A stretch of 64,000 nucleotides of DNA from assembly GCF_009770985.1 (NCBI RefSeq), contig NZ_WSRW01000003.1, forward strand, positions 543,275-607,274, read 5' to 3'. The DNA comes from Mucilaginibacter lacusdianchii. Its GTDB lineage: Bacteria > Bacteroidota > Bacteroidia > Sphingobacteriales > Sphingobacteriaceae. Positions 1 through 9,210 of the stretch are shown here, one piece after another. Under the pieces are notes generated by a model, which ran no database searches, was not told the origin of the DNA, and saw nothing but the letters and a program-made list of their open reading frames with translations. The translations under genes and the position numbers were made by a program. Every line of letters begins with the position of its first letter. Within the stretch, counting starts at the first letter, position 1.

Positions 1-236
1 CGGGGGATGTTCCAGTCGGCCGAGCCGGTGATGTATGAAAGAGACCCTGGAACAGACGACCACTGGTTACGGTAAGCCATGTTCATTCTGAAATCGCCTT
101 CAAACTGGCCGGTTAAGGCTGGGTTCAGGTATATCGGTGAATTAAAGAACTGTGAATACATATGATCTTGTGCACGTCCGCACAACCCACACAACACTAA
201 TCCAACACTCAAAACATATATTCTAATCGCTTTCAT
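1..236 (-). CDS. PorP/SprF family type IX secretion-associated outer membrane protein (5' part only)
   Basis: The reading frame starts at ATG 236 and runs off the left edge, giving 78 residues. A signal peptide ending in GRAQ is followed by QDHMYSQFFNSPIYLNPALTG, the standard opening of PorP/SprF proteins. These proteins sit in the outer membrane and take part in type IX secretion or in anchoring secreted surface proteins. It starts 7 bp after the stop of the giant PKD protein on the same strand, so the two are surely co-transcribed. A giant secreted gene followed by porP is a standard Bacteroidota arrangement, which suggests this copy serves that protein (inference). Most of the barrel lies outside the window. 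Confidence 0.9.
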   Translation of the reverse strand, partial: MKAIRIYVLSVGLVLCGLCGRAQDHMYSQFFNSPIYLNPALTGQFEGDFRMNMAYRNQWSSVPGSLSYITGSADWNIP

Positions 237-243
237 TTTTTGG

Positions 244-3200
244 TTATCTGATTAAGTGTATTGCACCAGTTCGGGAAGGGTTTGAGCCGTTGTAACTCAT
301 GCCTTTCCATTGTTGGCCGTCAATAAAAGTGGCGTCGGCTTGCCATATGTAAACACCCTGCGGTACCGGTACGCCTTTAAAAGTTCCGTCCCATCCTTCG
401 GTAGGGGCGCCGCGGCTATCCAGTTTATCGGTTTCCCAAATCAACTGGCCATAGTTGTTAAATACCCTCATGTGCCATGATGCCATTCCTGAGCCTTTAG
501 CGGCAAAGGTGCGCAGCTCTAGGTTGTTGCCGTTAGGCATAAATGCATTTGGCAAAAACACGGTTGTATTGGGTTGTTGTATGGTCACCGTATGGGTTAT
601 AGTTGCACCGCAATCGTTGGCATTCTTCACGGTCAGTGTTACGGAATAAGTTCCGCCTTTGTTATAATCGAATGTGTGAATCGGATTACGATCATTTGAA
701 ATATTAGGATTGGATGACGATGAGTTGGCCGCATCACCAAAGTTCCAAGTATAAACGTTGCCACTAGCATCAGTTGTTTTGTTGGTAAATTGTACCACTG
801 TACAAGAATAGCATGCTGGTGATTCGGATGCCGTATAAACAAAATCTGGTTTTGGCAACGCATCTACCGTAATTTTGATGACTTCTGAAGCGCTGTTAAT
901 AGTACAAGCATTTGTTGCATATAGTCTCACCAAATATTCTCCCGGTTGGGTAAATGTGTGGGTAAGATTACGGGTATCTGAGGCATTTGTTTTACTGCCG
1001 TCACCCCAGTCATATACATACGATATGCTACCTTGGCCCTGGCTGGTATTTACAAATTCTGCCGTGAACGGTGCGCAACCACGGCGGGTTTGACCAGGCG
1101 CTGTGTCTAAACCCGAGAATAACGTGGCCTGCGTAACTTCAAACGTAATAGGCTGGCTTGATGCCCGGCTACATTCAGAAACCGCCTCCATATAAACCTT
1201 GTATTTACCAGGCGTATCAAAAACGAAATCTTGTGGCGAATTGTCAGTCACGGTACGGGTAAATGTGCTTATCTCCGTATTGGTAGCTGCATTCAGTACA
1301 TGGTAGATATATTGTGTATTAGTGCCCGGCGAAATATTGCTGACAGTAGCTGTAAATGGTACACAACCCGAAATTCTATTTAATGCAGGTGATATCAGCG
1401 CAACAGGTGTTGCCGGTTTAACAATTACGGTAGAGGTGTGTTCCAACCTGCTGCAACTGGTAACTGCCGTAAGGGTAACGGTATAAACTTTATCTCTTCC
1501 GTCGGTACCGGCAGCAAAAGTAACTTGGTCTGGTTGTACCTTGTCAGACGTTTGGCCGTTGCCAAAGTCCCAGATGTAGGTGGCACCACCCAGTGGGGTA
1601 GACGTATTGGTAAATTTAACGGTTGTGCTGCCACAGCCTGTAGCAACGCTTTGTGTAAAGTCGGCTTGTACCGCTTTGGTTGTGGTAAAGGTATGTGCAA
1701 ATACATCTGGCTGGCAACCAAATTTGCTGGTTACTTCTAATTTAATTTCTACGCTTTGTCCGTCATTGTTTATGGTATAACCCGGAAAGTTTGCGCCTGT
1801 GCCAATCACTGTACCGTTTGCGTACCAGGTGTAGGTGCCGTTGCGGTCTGCATAAGTAACCGCTTTAATTACTTGGTTAGTCAACCTAAATGGTACACAC
1901 TCTGCATCTTTAGTCCAGGTAAATTCCGCTTTAGCATTTGGATTTACAGTTATAGTAATTACGTTACTAGAGTTGCTTTGCGTGCCGGAGCAGACTACGG
2001 TACTTACCAAACGGCGGTATTGGATAGTGGCGGTTAGGATTGGGGTAGCGTAACTTACATCAGTAGCGCCCGGAATGTTAGTCCAGGTAGTTCCATTAGT
2101 GCTGCTTTGCCATTGGTAAGCGTAGTTGCCACCACCACCGTTAGGCACAAGACCGTTTAACACACCTGCTGTTGTGTTTACGCAGGTTTGGCTTGCGCCC
2201 GAAATGGTGTTATCGCTAATACCAGGCAAGGTATTTACTTGTATCACGTTGCTCTTATCATCAGTACAAACGCCTGCGTTAACTGAACGGCGAAAATAAG
2301 TAGACGTCTGAATAACAAAATTCAGGTTTTTACCGGCAGCGTTTGGAACAGGAGTCCATGTAACGTTATCCGAACTCATTTCCCACTGGTAAGTGTAAGC
2401 ACCGCTGCCACCGGTTGGTGTGCTACCGGTGAGTACGATGGTTTGACCCGAGCAGGTAGTTTGATCGCCTGACGATATGGTATTATTAGCAATAGGTGCG
2501 TTATTGATAATTTTCACCTCATCAGAAGTTGATGCACATGGCGATTGTCCATTAATCGTCCAGGTAAAGGTGTAAGTCTGACCGGGCTTTAAACCGCTTA
2601 CCGTAGTGTTAAATTTTGTAGCATCAGCAAACGTCACATCAGTCGGGCCAGACCAACGGCCACTAAAGGTACCCGGATCATTGCCTTTTAATTGATACGA
2701 TGGCTGATTACATAGCATAATGTCGGCACCGGCGTTAGCTGCAGGAGTTGTAGGCTGTACAGTAATGGTTACGGTTTGTGGCAGGCCACCGCAGTTATTG
2801 TCACTGGCGGCAGTAACCGGAGTAATGGTATAAGTAACAGTGGCTGCGGTAGTACCGTTGTTGGTTAGTACATCATTAATAGTAGTTAACGAAGCAGGTG
2901 TTGCCTGTACGCTTGCTCCACTAATATCACCGGTGGTGCTTGATGTCCAGGTGTATTGCAAATTATGGACATTGCTTTGCAGTGGAATAGCCGTATAGCC
3001 ACCGCTGCATATGCTTTTGTCGGCCGGTTTGGTCAATACTGGTTTAGGTCTTACAGTTACAACCAGGTCGAATGGCGTGCCATCACAGTTATTCGCTCTT
3101 GGTATAATACGGTAAGTTATTTTCCCATCAATATTGTTGGATGTAACAGTTAATGCATCATTAATGGTGCCCGAGCCAGACGCGCTGTAGCCGCTTACAT

Positions 3201-5532
3201 TTGATGCGTTCGCAACTGTCCAGGTAAATGTACTCCCTGCCACGGTAGAAGTTGGCGTATAATTCACAAAACTTTCTGTACATATTGTTTTGGCTGCAGC
3301 CGAATTAACGGTGTTAGCTGGATTAATGGTTAAAACCATTTCATCCGGTATCGTTTTACACTCGCCTGGGAGGTTAGTGGTAACGGTCAGCGTAAGCCTA
3401 ACCTCACCTGATGTCTTATCGGCCGCGGATGGGGTATAGGTTGGGTTCAGCACGGTAGGGTCTGAAAATGTACCTGTGCCTGTGGTTGTCCAACGGGCAG
3501 ATACATAAGTGTCGCTTACTGAGCCGTTAAGAGCCACCGTATTTTCAGTAGGGCAAATGCGTAAATCGGCACCTGCATTTACCGTGGGGGCCAGCAAAAA
3601 GGTAATGTGCTGCACGTTTGAGGTAACGGTGTTACAATCATTAGTATGCGTTACCTTTACTTCATAAGTGCCATAAGCCGGGAATTTAATTTGCGGATAC
3701 TGACTGTTGGCGGTTGTACCGTTCACAAATTCAGCTGGTGCCAGGTTGCCCACCGGGGTAACCGTCCATTGAAAAGTGGTAGTCGTGGGCTCGGCAGTGC
3801 CTGTTAAAATAGTTTTGGTTTGGCTACCATCAGTAGCGTCGAAATTCAGTGTTTTGTTGTTACCGCAAACCGAAAAGTCTGCAGACAAAACGGCTTTAGG
3901 ATCATCGCTGATTAAGATGGTTTGCGGCGTACTGGCCACAGGATCACAAGAACCGTTATTAATTTTTAACACTACGCTGTATCGGCCCGGTGTGTTGAAT
4001 ACAAATTTTGGCGCTTTACTATTGGCATTGGTGCCTGGCGCAAAGCTTACACCAACAGAAGGCGTAACCTCCCAGGTATAAGAAATGGCAGTGTTGCAAT
4101 TATTCACTACCACCGATTGGTCAACCGGTGCAATTGGGCCGTCGCTAATACACTTAACCGCAGGCAGGGTAAAAGCCGGTTTTGGTGGATCTGAAATACA
4201 GATGGTTGTTTCAGCATCTGGCGTAGTACATGGGCTGCCGGTGCTGGTTAGTTTAAGACCTACCCGGTAAGTGCCGGCAGATGGAAAAGTATAAACAAAT
4301 GGGTCACCACGTTTTACATTAGCTCTGCCCACCGCTACGCCGTTTACATACCATTGATAAGTGGCATTTACGTTTTCACAGGATCTGGCACCTGCGCCGG
4401 GGCTTACTACTTGTCCGGCAAAGGAAGCGTTAGTAAATGTGACGGTAGTACCTGTGCAACCCAATGACGGGCCGTTGATAATGTTTTTAGGCGGTGACAA
4501 TACAGCCTGATCGCCGCTTAACGTTTTAGCCTGATCTGGACAATAAGGCGGCGATACTTTAAATGATATCTGGAATTTATTGGTGATTTGGCCTTCGGCA
4601 TTTTTAGCACCACACGATGAAATGGCATAATCGTGTGTTAGCACACCATTAGTGGCTTTAATTTGAAAATAGGTCAAGGCGCTCGATGTGCCATCGCCCC
4701 AATTAATGGTGTAAATGGTACCTGGGTAGTTGGTTTGAATACCGCCTAAACCCGTAATATTTACGCTATATGAAACAGATGCTTTTTGATTATCCGGCAA
4801 ACATACCGAAGCCGAGTTTTGGGTCTGGAAGCTGTTGCTGATGAAGTTATTAAGTATCAAATAGGCTTTGGTGCCCACAATGCCATTGTTTACCGCTTTA
4901 ATTAAAACGCTGTAATTAGCAGTTTTTGCATTAAAAGTGGTAGTTGGTGCCAGCGGTACGTTGCTGCTTTCCATCGCCTGAGTTAAATCATTGTAGAAAC
5001 TTGCCGTAACTGTAGAGCCATCGGTAGTTTCGTTTTGAAAAATAAGCGGATTATTTTCCATACCAAAGCAGGTACCAAACACTTCGGGATAGTTGTCATT
5101 AACAGTAGGAGCGCTTGCAGCGGCCTTTACGCCTGTACCTGCGTTGATGGTGAATGCAGAAGAAGCTTCGCTTGTGGTTACCGGTCTGGTGGTTTTGATG
5201 CGAAGTTTATAACCGCTGCCAACAGGAGTATTGGCCGGAATAAGGCCATTTACAAAACCGGTATAATAACCGCTAAATGTACCAATTTTGGTTTCGGTGG
5301 TAAAATTTCCGTTGGCGTCAGATAGATATAAGTCATAACTGTTGCCGCTTACATTGATGTTTCCGTTTTCGTCGGTAACGTTAATCAGCGCTGCTATGCT
5401 AGAACCCGGAGCGTAAGGTCCAGGGTCAACACTGCGAATACTTACAGTTTGGGCTTGTGCAACAGCGGCAAAAACCAGTAACAAAATTAACGCAAAAAAT
5501 CCTGAAACAACCTTTGTAAATCTATTATCCAT
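244..5532 (-). CDS. Giant PKD/Ig-repeat surface protein with T9SS type B (CHU_C) sorting domain
   Basis: This 1762-residue protein begins with a signal peptide (about residues 1-28, cleaved after AQAQ). The rest is a chain of PKD- and Ig-like beta domains. PKD hallmarks such as WGDG, WDFGNG, YDWGDG and WNFGD and the GTY.V.L edge strand recur down the length, and two adjacent Ig-like units (near residues 1010-1190) each carry a YQW...W motif. The last 105 or so residues open with TTVFLPNAFMPNG and include the GWDG, PQGVY and W segments of the gliding-associated type B domain that directs T9SS export. The ATG at 5532 is preferred over the in-frame TTG just before it. Family knowledge points to an adhesin or matrix protein; no enzymatic domain was seen. 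It precedes porP in an operon. Confidence 0.92.
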   Translation of the reverse strand: MDNRFTKVVSGFFALILLLVFAAVAQAQTVSIRSVDPGPYAPGSSIAALINVTDENGNINVSGNSYDLYLSDANGNFTTETKIGTFSGYYTGFVNGLIPANTPVGSGYKLRIKTTRPVTTSEASSAFTINAGTGVKAAASAPTVNDNYPEVFGTCFGMENNPLIFQNETTDGSTVTASFYNDLTQAMESSNVPLAPTTTFNAKTANYSVLIKAVNNGIVGTKAYLILNNFISNSFQTQNSASVCLPDNQKASVSYSVNITGLGGIQTNYPGTIYTINWGDGTSSALTYFQIKATNGVLTHDYAISSCGAKNAEGQITNKFQISFKVSPPYCPDQAKTLSGDQAVLSPPKNIINGPSLGCTGTTVTFTNASFAGQVVSPGAGARSCENVNATYQWYVNGVAVGRANVKRGDPFVYTFPSAGTYRVGLKLTSTGSPCTTPDAETTICISDPPKPAFTLPAVKCISDGPIAPVDQSVVVNNCNTAISYTWEVTPSVGVSFAPGTNANSKAPKFVFNTPGRYSVVLKINNGSCDPVASTPQTILISDDPKAVLSADFSVCGNNKTLNFDATDGSQTKTILTGTAEPTTTTFQWTVTPVGNLAPAEFVNGTTANSQYPQIKFPAYGTYEVKVTHTNDCNTVTSNVQHITFLLAPTVNAGADLRICPTENTVALNGSVSDTYVSARWTTTGTGTFSDPTVLNPTYTPSAADKTSGEVRLTLTVTTNLPGECKTIPDEMVLTINPANTVNSAAAKTICTESFVNYTPTSTVAGSTFTWTVANASNVSGYSASGSGTINDALTVTSNNIDGKITYRIIPRANNCDGTPFDLVVTVRPKPVLTKPADKSICSGGYTAIPLQSNVHNLQYTWTSSTTGDISGASVQATPASLTTINDVLTNNGTTAATVTYTITPVTAASDNNCGGLPQTVTITVQPTTPAANAGADIMLCNQPSYQLKGNDPGTFSGRWSGPTDVTFADATKFNTTVSGLKPGQTYTFTWTINGQSPCASTSDEVKIINNAPIANNTISSGDQTTCSGQTIVLTGSTPTGGSGAYTYQWEMSSDNVTWTPVPNAAGKNLNFVIQTSTYFRRSVNAGVCTDDKSNVIQVNTLPGISDNTISGASQTCVNTTAGVLNGLVPNGGGGNYAYQWQSSTNGTTWTNIPGATDVSYATPILTATIQYRRLVSTVVCSGTQSNSSNVITITVNPNAKAEFTWTKDAECVPFRLTNQVIKAVTYADRNGTYTWYANGTVIGTGANFPGYTINNDGQSVEIKLEVTSKFGCQPDVFAHTFTTTKAVQADFTQSVATGCGSTTVKFTNTSTPLGGATYIWDFGNGQTSDKVQPDQVTFAAGTDGRDKVYTVTLTAVTSCSRLEHTSTVIVKPATPVALISPALNRISGCVPFTATVSNISPGTNTQYIYHVLNAATNTEISTFTRTVTDNSPQDFVFDTPGKYKVYMEAVSECSRASSQPITFEVTQATLFSGLDTAPGQTRRGCAPFTAEFVNTSQGQGSISYVYDWGDGSKTNASDTRNLTHTFTQPGEYLVRLYATNACTINSASEVIKITVDALPKPDFVYTASESPACYSCTVVQFTNKTTDASGNVYTWNFGDAANSSSSNPNISNDRNPIHTFDYNKGGTYSVTLTVKNANDCGATITHTVTIQQPNTTVFLPNAFMPNGNNLELRTFAAKGSGMASWHMRVFNNYGQLIWETDKLDSRGAPTEGWDGTFKGVPVPQGVYIWQADATFIDGQQWKGMSYNGSNPSRTGAIHLIR

Positions 5533-5742
5533 CAACTGCTTACACGTAAAAGGTGAAGAACTATCCGTATCGGTTAAGTATGCTCCTTATACGGCTGGCG
5601 TTGAGGAAAGGTTATTGGCTCTATAAATTCTTAATCAAAAATAAATAAAATTTATTTAAAGGATATTTTCGCCTGCGAAAAATTATGTATTAATATTTAA
5701 GCATGTTTAATTAGGTAATTTATTGATGGTAAGAATGATAAC

Positions 5743-6981
5743 TTAACCAAAAAACATATAGCCAATTAGTATAGCGGCCACAACGCCAACAAAATCTGCA
5801 AATAAACTAACAGGTATCACATAACGTGTTTTTTTGATGCCAACCGAACCAAAGTATAAAGCTACCATGTAAAAAGTAGTGTCGGCAGCGCCATACAACA
5901 CGCTCGATAGATGCCCGATAAAGCTATCTGCACCGTGTACTTTCATGTTGTCCAGCATCAAGCCACGGGCTCCTGATGCGCTTAGCGGACGTAAAAATGC
6001 AATAGGCAATACTTCTGTAAACCGGGTGTCCATATCAAAGTGCCCAAAAATCCACTTAAAACCATCAGCCAGGTATAACAACGCACCCGACGTTCTGAAC
6101 ACGCTAACCCCAACCAGCATGGCCACCAGGTAGGGGATTATTTTAACAGATGTTTCAAAACCACCTACAGCGCCTTCAATAAAAGCTTCAAACACATTGA
6201 TGTTCTTACGTAAACCACCCAATACAAATATGACCGGTATAGCGAAAAGCAGCAAATTGCTGGACACTTTGGATACGGCACTAATTTGATCTTTACTTAA
6301 ATACACGGCAAAATACCATACCACAAAAGCAATAAATGCCGTCAGTCCACCCAGCCAGCCCAGTACAACTTTATCTGTTAACTTAATTTTTTGTTTGATG
6401 GCAACTGCCAGCAAGCCAGCCAATGTAGCTACATAGGTGGCAATTATACATGGAATGAAAATATCCGTTGGGTCTTTAGAGCCCAAAATGGCCCGTTGTG
6501 CAATAATACTGATAGGGAGGATGGTTAACCCCGATGCATGCAGCACCATGAACATTATCTGTGCGTTAGATGCCGTTTCCTTATCCGGGTTAATTTCTTG
6601 CAGGCCAGCCATAGCTTTCAGCCCGATAGGCGTTGCTGCATTATCGAGCCCCAGTAAGTTAGCCGATATATTCATCATCATTTGCCCGGCCACGGGGTGG
6701 TTGTTAGGTACTTCCGGAAACAACCGTCTAAAAAATGGATTGACAATGCGGGACAAAAAATTGATAGCACCTGCTTTTTCGCCAATGCGCATAACACCTA
6801 ACCAAAAGGCCATCGTGCCGGCCAAAGGCAATGCAATATCCATCACCGATGATTTAGACGAGTCGAAAACACCTTCCACTAACTGTCTGAAAATTTCGGT
6901 ATCGCCTAAAAAGACTAGTTTAATTAAAGCTATAAAAAACGCTATCACAAAAAAACTTATCCAGATGTAGTTAAGTGCCAT
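5743..6981 (-). CDS. SpmA-SpmB fusion (nucleoside recognition/Gate domain) membrane protein
   Basis: This 412-residue polytopic membrane protein contains two Gate (nucleoside recognition) modules. The N-terminal half resembles SpmA, with GVMRIGEKAG and the conserved NLLGLDNAATPIGLKAM. The C-terminal half resembles SpmB, with SGARGLMLDNM and LYGAADTTFYM. In Bacillus these are two spore maturation proteins; in non-sporulating Bacteroidota a fused form is common and its substrate is unknown. It starts with ATG 6981 and stands alone, diverging from the OsmC gene across about 240 bp in which no further gene was seen. The family call is firm; the function is not. Confidence 0.88.
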   Translation of the reverse strand: MALNYIWISFFVIAFFIALIKLVFLGDTEIFRQLVEGVFDSSKSSVMDIALPLAGTMAFWLGVMRIGEKAGAINFLSRIVNPFFRRLFPEVPNNHPVAGQMMMNISANLLGLDNAATPIGLKAMAGLQEINPDKETASNAQIMFMVLHASGLTILPISIIAQRAILGSKDPTDIFIPCIIATYVATLAGLLAVAIKQKIKLTDKVVLGWLGGLTAFIAFVVWYFAVYLSKDQISAVSKVSSNLLLFAIPVIFVLGGLRKNINVFEAFIEGAVGGFETSVKIIPYLVAMLVGVSVFRTSGALLYLADGFKWIFGHFDMDTRFTEVLPIAFLRPLSASGARGLMLDNMKVHGADSFIGHLSSVLYGAADTTFYMVALYFGSVGIKKTRYVIPVSLFADFVGVVAAILIGYMFFG

Positions 6982-7225
6982 TCGGAGAACTGAGATTAGT
7001 GTAACTGGTTAAAACCGCTGCAATTTAATTATAGACAGTGATGTTTTTGCCGGATACCTGGAGTCTGGCTGAATTTTTATAGAAATAATATGAATTTGAT
7101 TGCACGCGAGTCCGTACCGGCACAAGCTTTTTTACAAGCGTGTTTGTGCTTAATACTGCCATTTTACTTATAGCCTACAAAATTTATCGACTAAAAACCT
7201 ATTTTAGCCTCATAAAATTTACATT

Positions 7226-7654
7226 ATGCCTACTATTGAGCTTGAACGTGTAAGCGGCGATTATGGCTTTGAAGCCCACGATGAAAACGGACATACCGTA
7301 AAAATGGACAGCAGTCCCGAAAGCGGCGGACAAAATTATGGTGTACGCCCCATGCAAATGTTACTGATGGGATTAGGCGGCTGCTCGGCTATTGATGTGC
7401 TAAGCATCCTGAAAAAACAACGTCAGGAAGTAACTGATTACCGTATGAAAATTAAGGGTGACCGCGAGGCCGGTGTTGAGCCGTCTTTGTGGCAAGATGT
7501 AACCATCGAATTTCACTTGTATGGTAACGTTGATTTAGAAAAGGCCAAAAAAGCAGTCGAACTATCTCTACATAAATATTGCTCAGTTTCGGCAACGCTT
7601 GAGAAGGCCGGTGCTGCCATCAAATCAGAGGTGTTTGTACACCCAGCTGAATAA
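7226..7654 (+). CDS. OsmC family peroxide-reducing protein
   Basis: The 142-residue product has the OsmC/Ohr fold signature: a first cysteine at C53 in GLGGCSAID and a second at C119 in HKYCSVSATL. These are the two redox cysteines that reduce organic hydroperoxides in this family. Length is normal for the short YhfA-like branch. It ends 19 bp before metZ on the same strand, so co-transcription is likely. Pairing a thiol peroxidase-like protein with a sulfur-assimilation enzyme fits a sulfur/oxidative stress link (inference). ATG 7226 is the natural start; no strong ribosome binding site is present, as is usual here. Confidence 0.9.
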   Translation: MPTIELERVSGDYGFEAHDENGHTVKMDSSPESGGQNYGVRPMQMLLMGLGGCSAIDVLSILKKQRQEVTDYRMKIKGDREAGVEPSLWQDVTIEFHLYGNVDLEKAKKAVELSLHKYCSVSATLEKAGAAIKSEVFVHPAE

Positions 7655-7673
7655 TAATAAAGAAATACTACTC

Positions 7674-8855
7674 ATGTCTGAAAATCTTGATCCTATAACC
7701 CAGGCCATTCGCCTGCGTATGCCTAAAACGCATCAAAAAGAACATTCTACCCCATTATATTTAACCAGCAGCTTTACCTTTGACGAGGCTGAGGCCATGC
7801 GTGCTGCATTTGCTGATGAAACGGACGACAACATTTACAGTCGTTTTAGCAATCCCAACGTAGATGAGTTTATTGCAAAAATGTGTATGCTGGAAAATGC
7901 TGACGCCGGATTTGCAACATCAACCGGTATGAGCGCGGTGTTTTCATCAATGATGGCACTGTTACAGCAAGGCGATCATTTGCTCTGCTGCAGCTCTGTT
8001 TTCGGCAGTACATTTACGGTGGTTAATAAGTTTTTGCCTAAATACGGCATTACCTGTACGCTGGTACCGGCAAACGACGTTGCCGCCTGGGAAGCTGCCG
8101 TACAGCCCAATACCAAAATGATATACCTGGAAACGCCTACCAATCCGCAACTGGAAGTTATTGATTTGGAGTGGGCTGGCCAATTTGCCAAGAAGCATAA
8201 TTTGATTTTAAACGTCGACAACTGCTTTGCGACGCCTTTGCTGCAACGGCCTATCGATTATGGTGCGCACTTAGTAGTACATTCTGCTACAAAATGGATT
8301 GACGGTCAGGGCCGTGTAATGGGTGGGGTAATTGTAGGTCGCGAAGATTTAGTCAAAGAGATTTACATGTTTTGCCGCAACACCGGTCCGGCACTATCGC
8401 CGTTTAATGCCTGGGTGTTAAGCAAAAGTTTAGAAACGCTGGATGTCCGTTTACAGCGCCACTGCGAAAATGCGTTGAAAGTTGCCGAAACATTGGAAAC
8501 CAACGCTAACGTATCATGGGTAAAATATCCGTTCTTGCCAAATCACCCGCAGTATGAAATTGCCAAAAAGCAAATGGCCGCCGGTGGTGGAATTTTATGT
8601 TTCGAAATTAAAGGCGGATTGGAAGCCGGGCGTAAATTCTTGGATGCCTTGGAAATGCTATCGGTAACGGCTAACTTGGGCGATAGCCGCAGTATTGCTT
8701 CGCACCCAGCCAGCACCACGCATTCAAAACTTACAGATGAGCAGCGTGCGGCTGTAGGCATTACGCCAGGTTTAATCCGAATATCTTGCGGTTTAGAGAA
8801 AGTAGATGATATTATAGCCGACATTAATCAGGCTTTGGAAAAAAGCGCTGGATAA
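7674..8855 (+). CDS. metZ: O-succinylhomoserine sulfhydrylase (Cys/Met metabolism PLP enzyme)
   Basis: This 393-residue fold-type I PLP enzyme of the Cys/Met metabolism family should make homocysteine from O-succinylhomoserine and sulfide in methionine synthesis. The PLP lysine is K207 in HSATKWIDGQGR; the D-G-Q-G-R continuation is typical of MetZ rather than of MetB or MetC. The C-terminal segment NLGDSRSIASHPASTTH is also diagnostic. The frame extends upstream into osmC, but ATG 7674 gives the canonical start at MSENLDP and avoids overlap. O-acetylhomoserine as substrate cannot be ruled out from sequence. Confidence 0.9.
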   Translation: MSENLDPITQAIRLRMPKTHQKEHSTPLYLTSSFTFDEAEAMRAAFADETDDNIYSRFSNPNVDEFIAKMCMLENADAGFATSTGMSAVFSSMMALLQQGDHLLCCSSVFGSTFTVVNKFLPKYGITCTLVPANDVAAWEAAVQPNTKMIYLETPTNPQLEVIDLEWAGQFAKKHNLILNVDNCFATPLLQRPIDYGAHLVVHSATKWIDGQGRVMGGVIVGREDLVKEIYMFCRNTGPALSPFNAWVLSKSLETLDVRLQRHCENALKVAETLETNANVSWVKYPFLPNHPQYEIAKKQMAAGGGILCFEIKGGLEAGRKFLDALEMLSVTANLGDSRSIASHPASTTHSKLTDEQRAAVGITPGLIRISCGLEKVDDIIADINQALEKSAG

Positions 8856-8877
8856 TTCCCAATTTATTAGGCTGGAT

Positions 8878-8926
8878 AGCCCTTCGCAAACATCATACAA
8901 GTGATGGTTGTGAAGGGCTTTTTCTT
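8878..8926 (+). terminator. Rho-independent terminator of osmC-metZ
   Basis: AGCCCTTC and its complement GAAGGGCT enclose a second paired segment (CATCA/TGATG) and are followed by a T-rich run. The hairpin lies 22 bp after the metZ stop. Confidence 0.85.
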
Positions 8927-9210
8927 TATGAGTATACAGTATTTTGTATGGTAATGTAAACGGTTTGAATTAAAACTAATTCATGGGGTCATATGTGGAT
9001 AACTTATAATATGAACTCAAAATAAACGATAGATAAAGAAGATAAGCCTTTAAAACAGCCATTTAACATAGTTTTTATGTATTATTCTTGTTACAATTAG
9101 CTGTGAGGTTTTTGCAAGTGATTATGTATGTGGCATCAATGTTGACTATGGGAGTGCATGCCATTCGATACAACGTATTGAACCGCGCATAAAATTTAAC
9201 ATTGACTACT
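8927..9210. other. AT-rich intergenic region upstream of ompA-like gene
   Basis: Together with the terminator before it, this makes a 355-bp gap without a gene. Both strands were read: only very short open frames are present, no tRNA-like fold was seen, and there is no exact TAnnTTTG promoter box. It presumably carries the promoter and a long untranslated leader for the following highly expressed porin gene, but the site cannot be placed. Confidence 0.5.

Noticed and set aside
1425-1740. Overlapping open frames on both strands inside the giant PKD gene
   Set aside because: They arise from the biased codons of the long frame on the minus strand, have no family motifs and overlap a clearly coding gene.
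5533-5535. TTG start for the giant surface protein
   Set aside because: The adjacent ATG at 5532 gives a normal signal peptide. The same reasoning was used for 9202, 15416, 19166, 29676, 32058 and 47845.
6982-7225. A SAM or other riboswitch ahead of osmC-metZ
   Set aside because: The divergent gap has no recognisable riboswitch core (no kink-turn or SAM-I style motifs) and no terminator before osmC.
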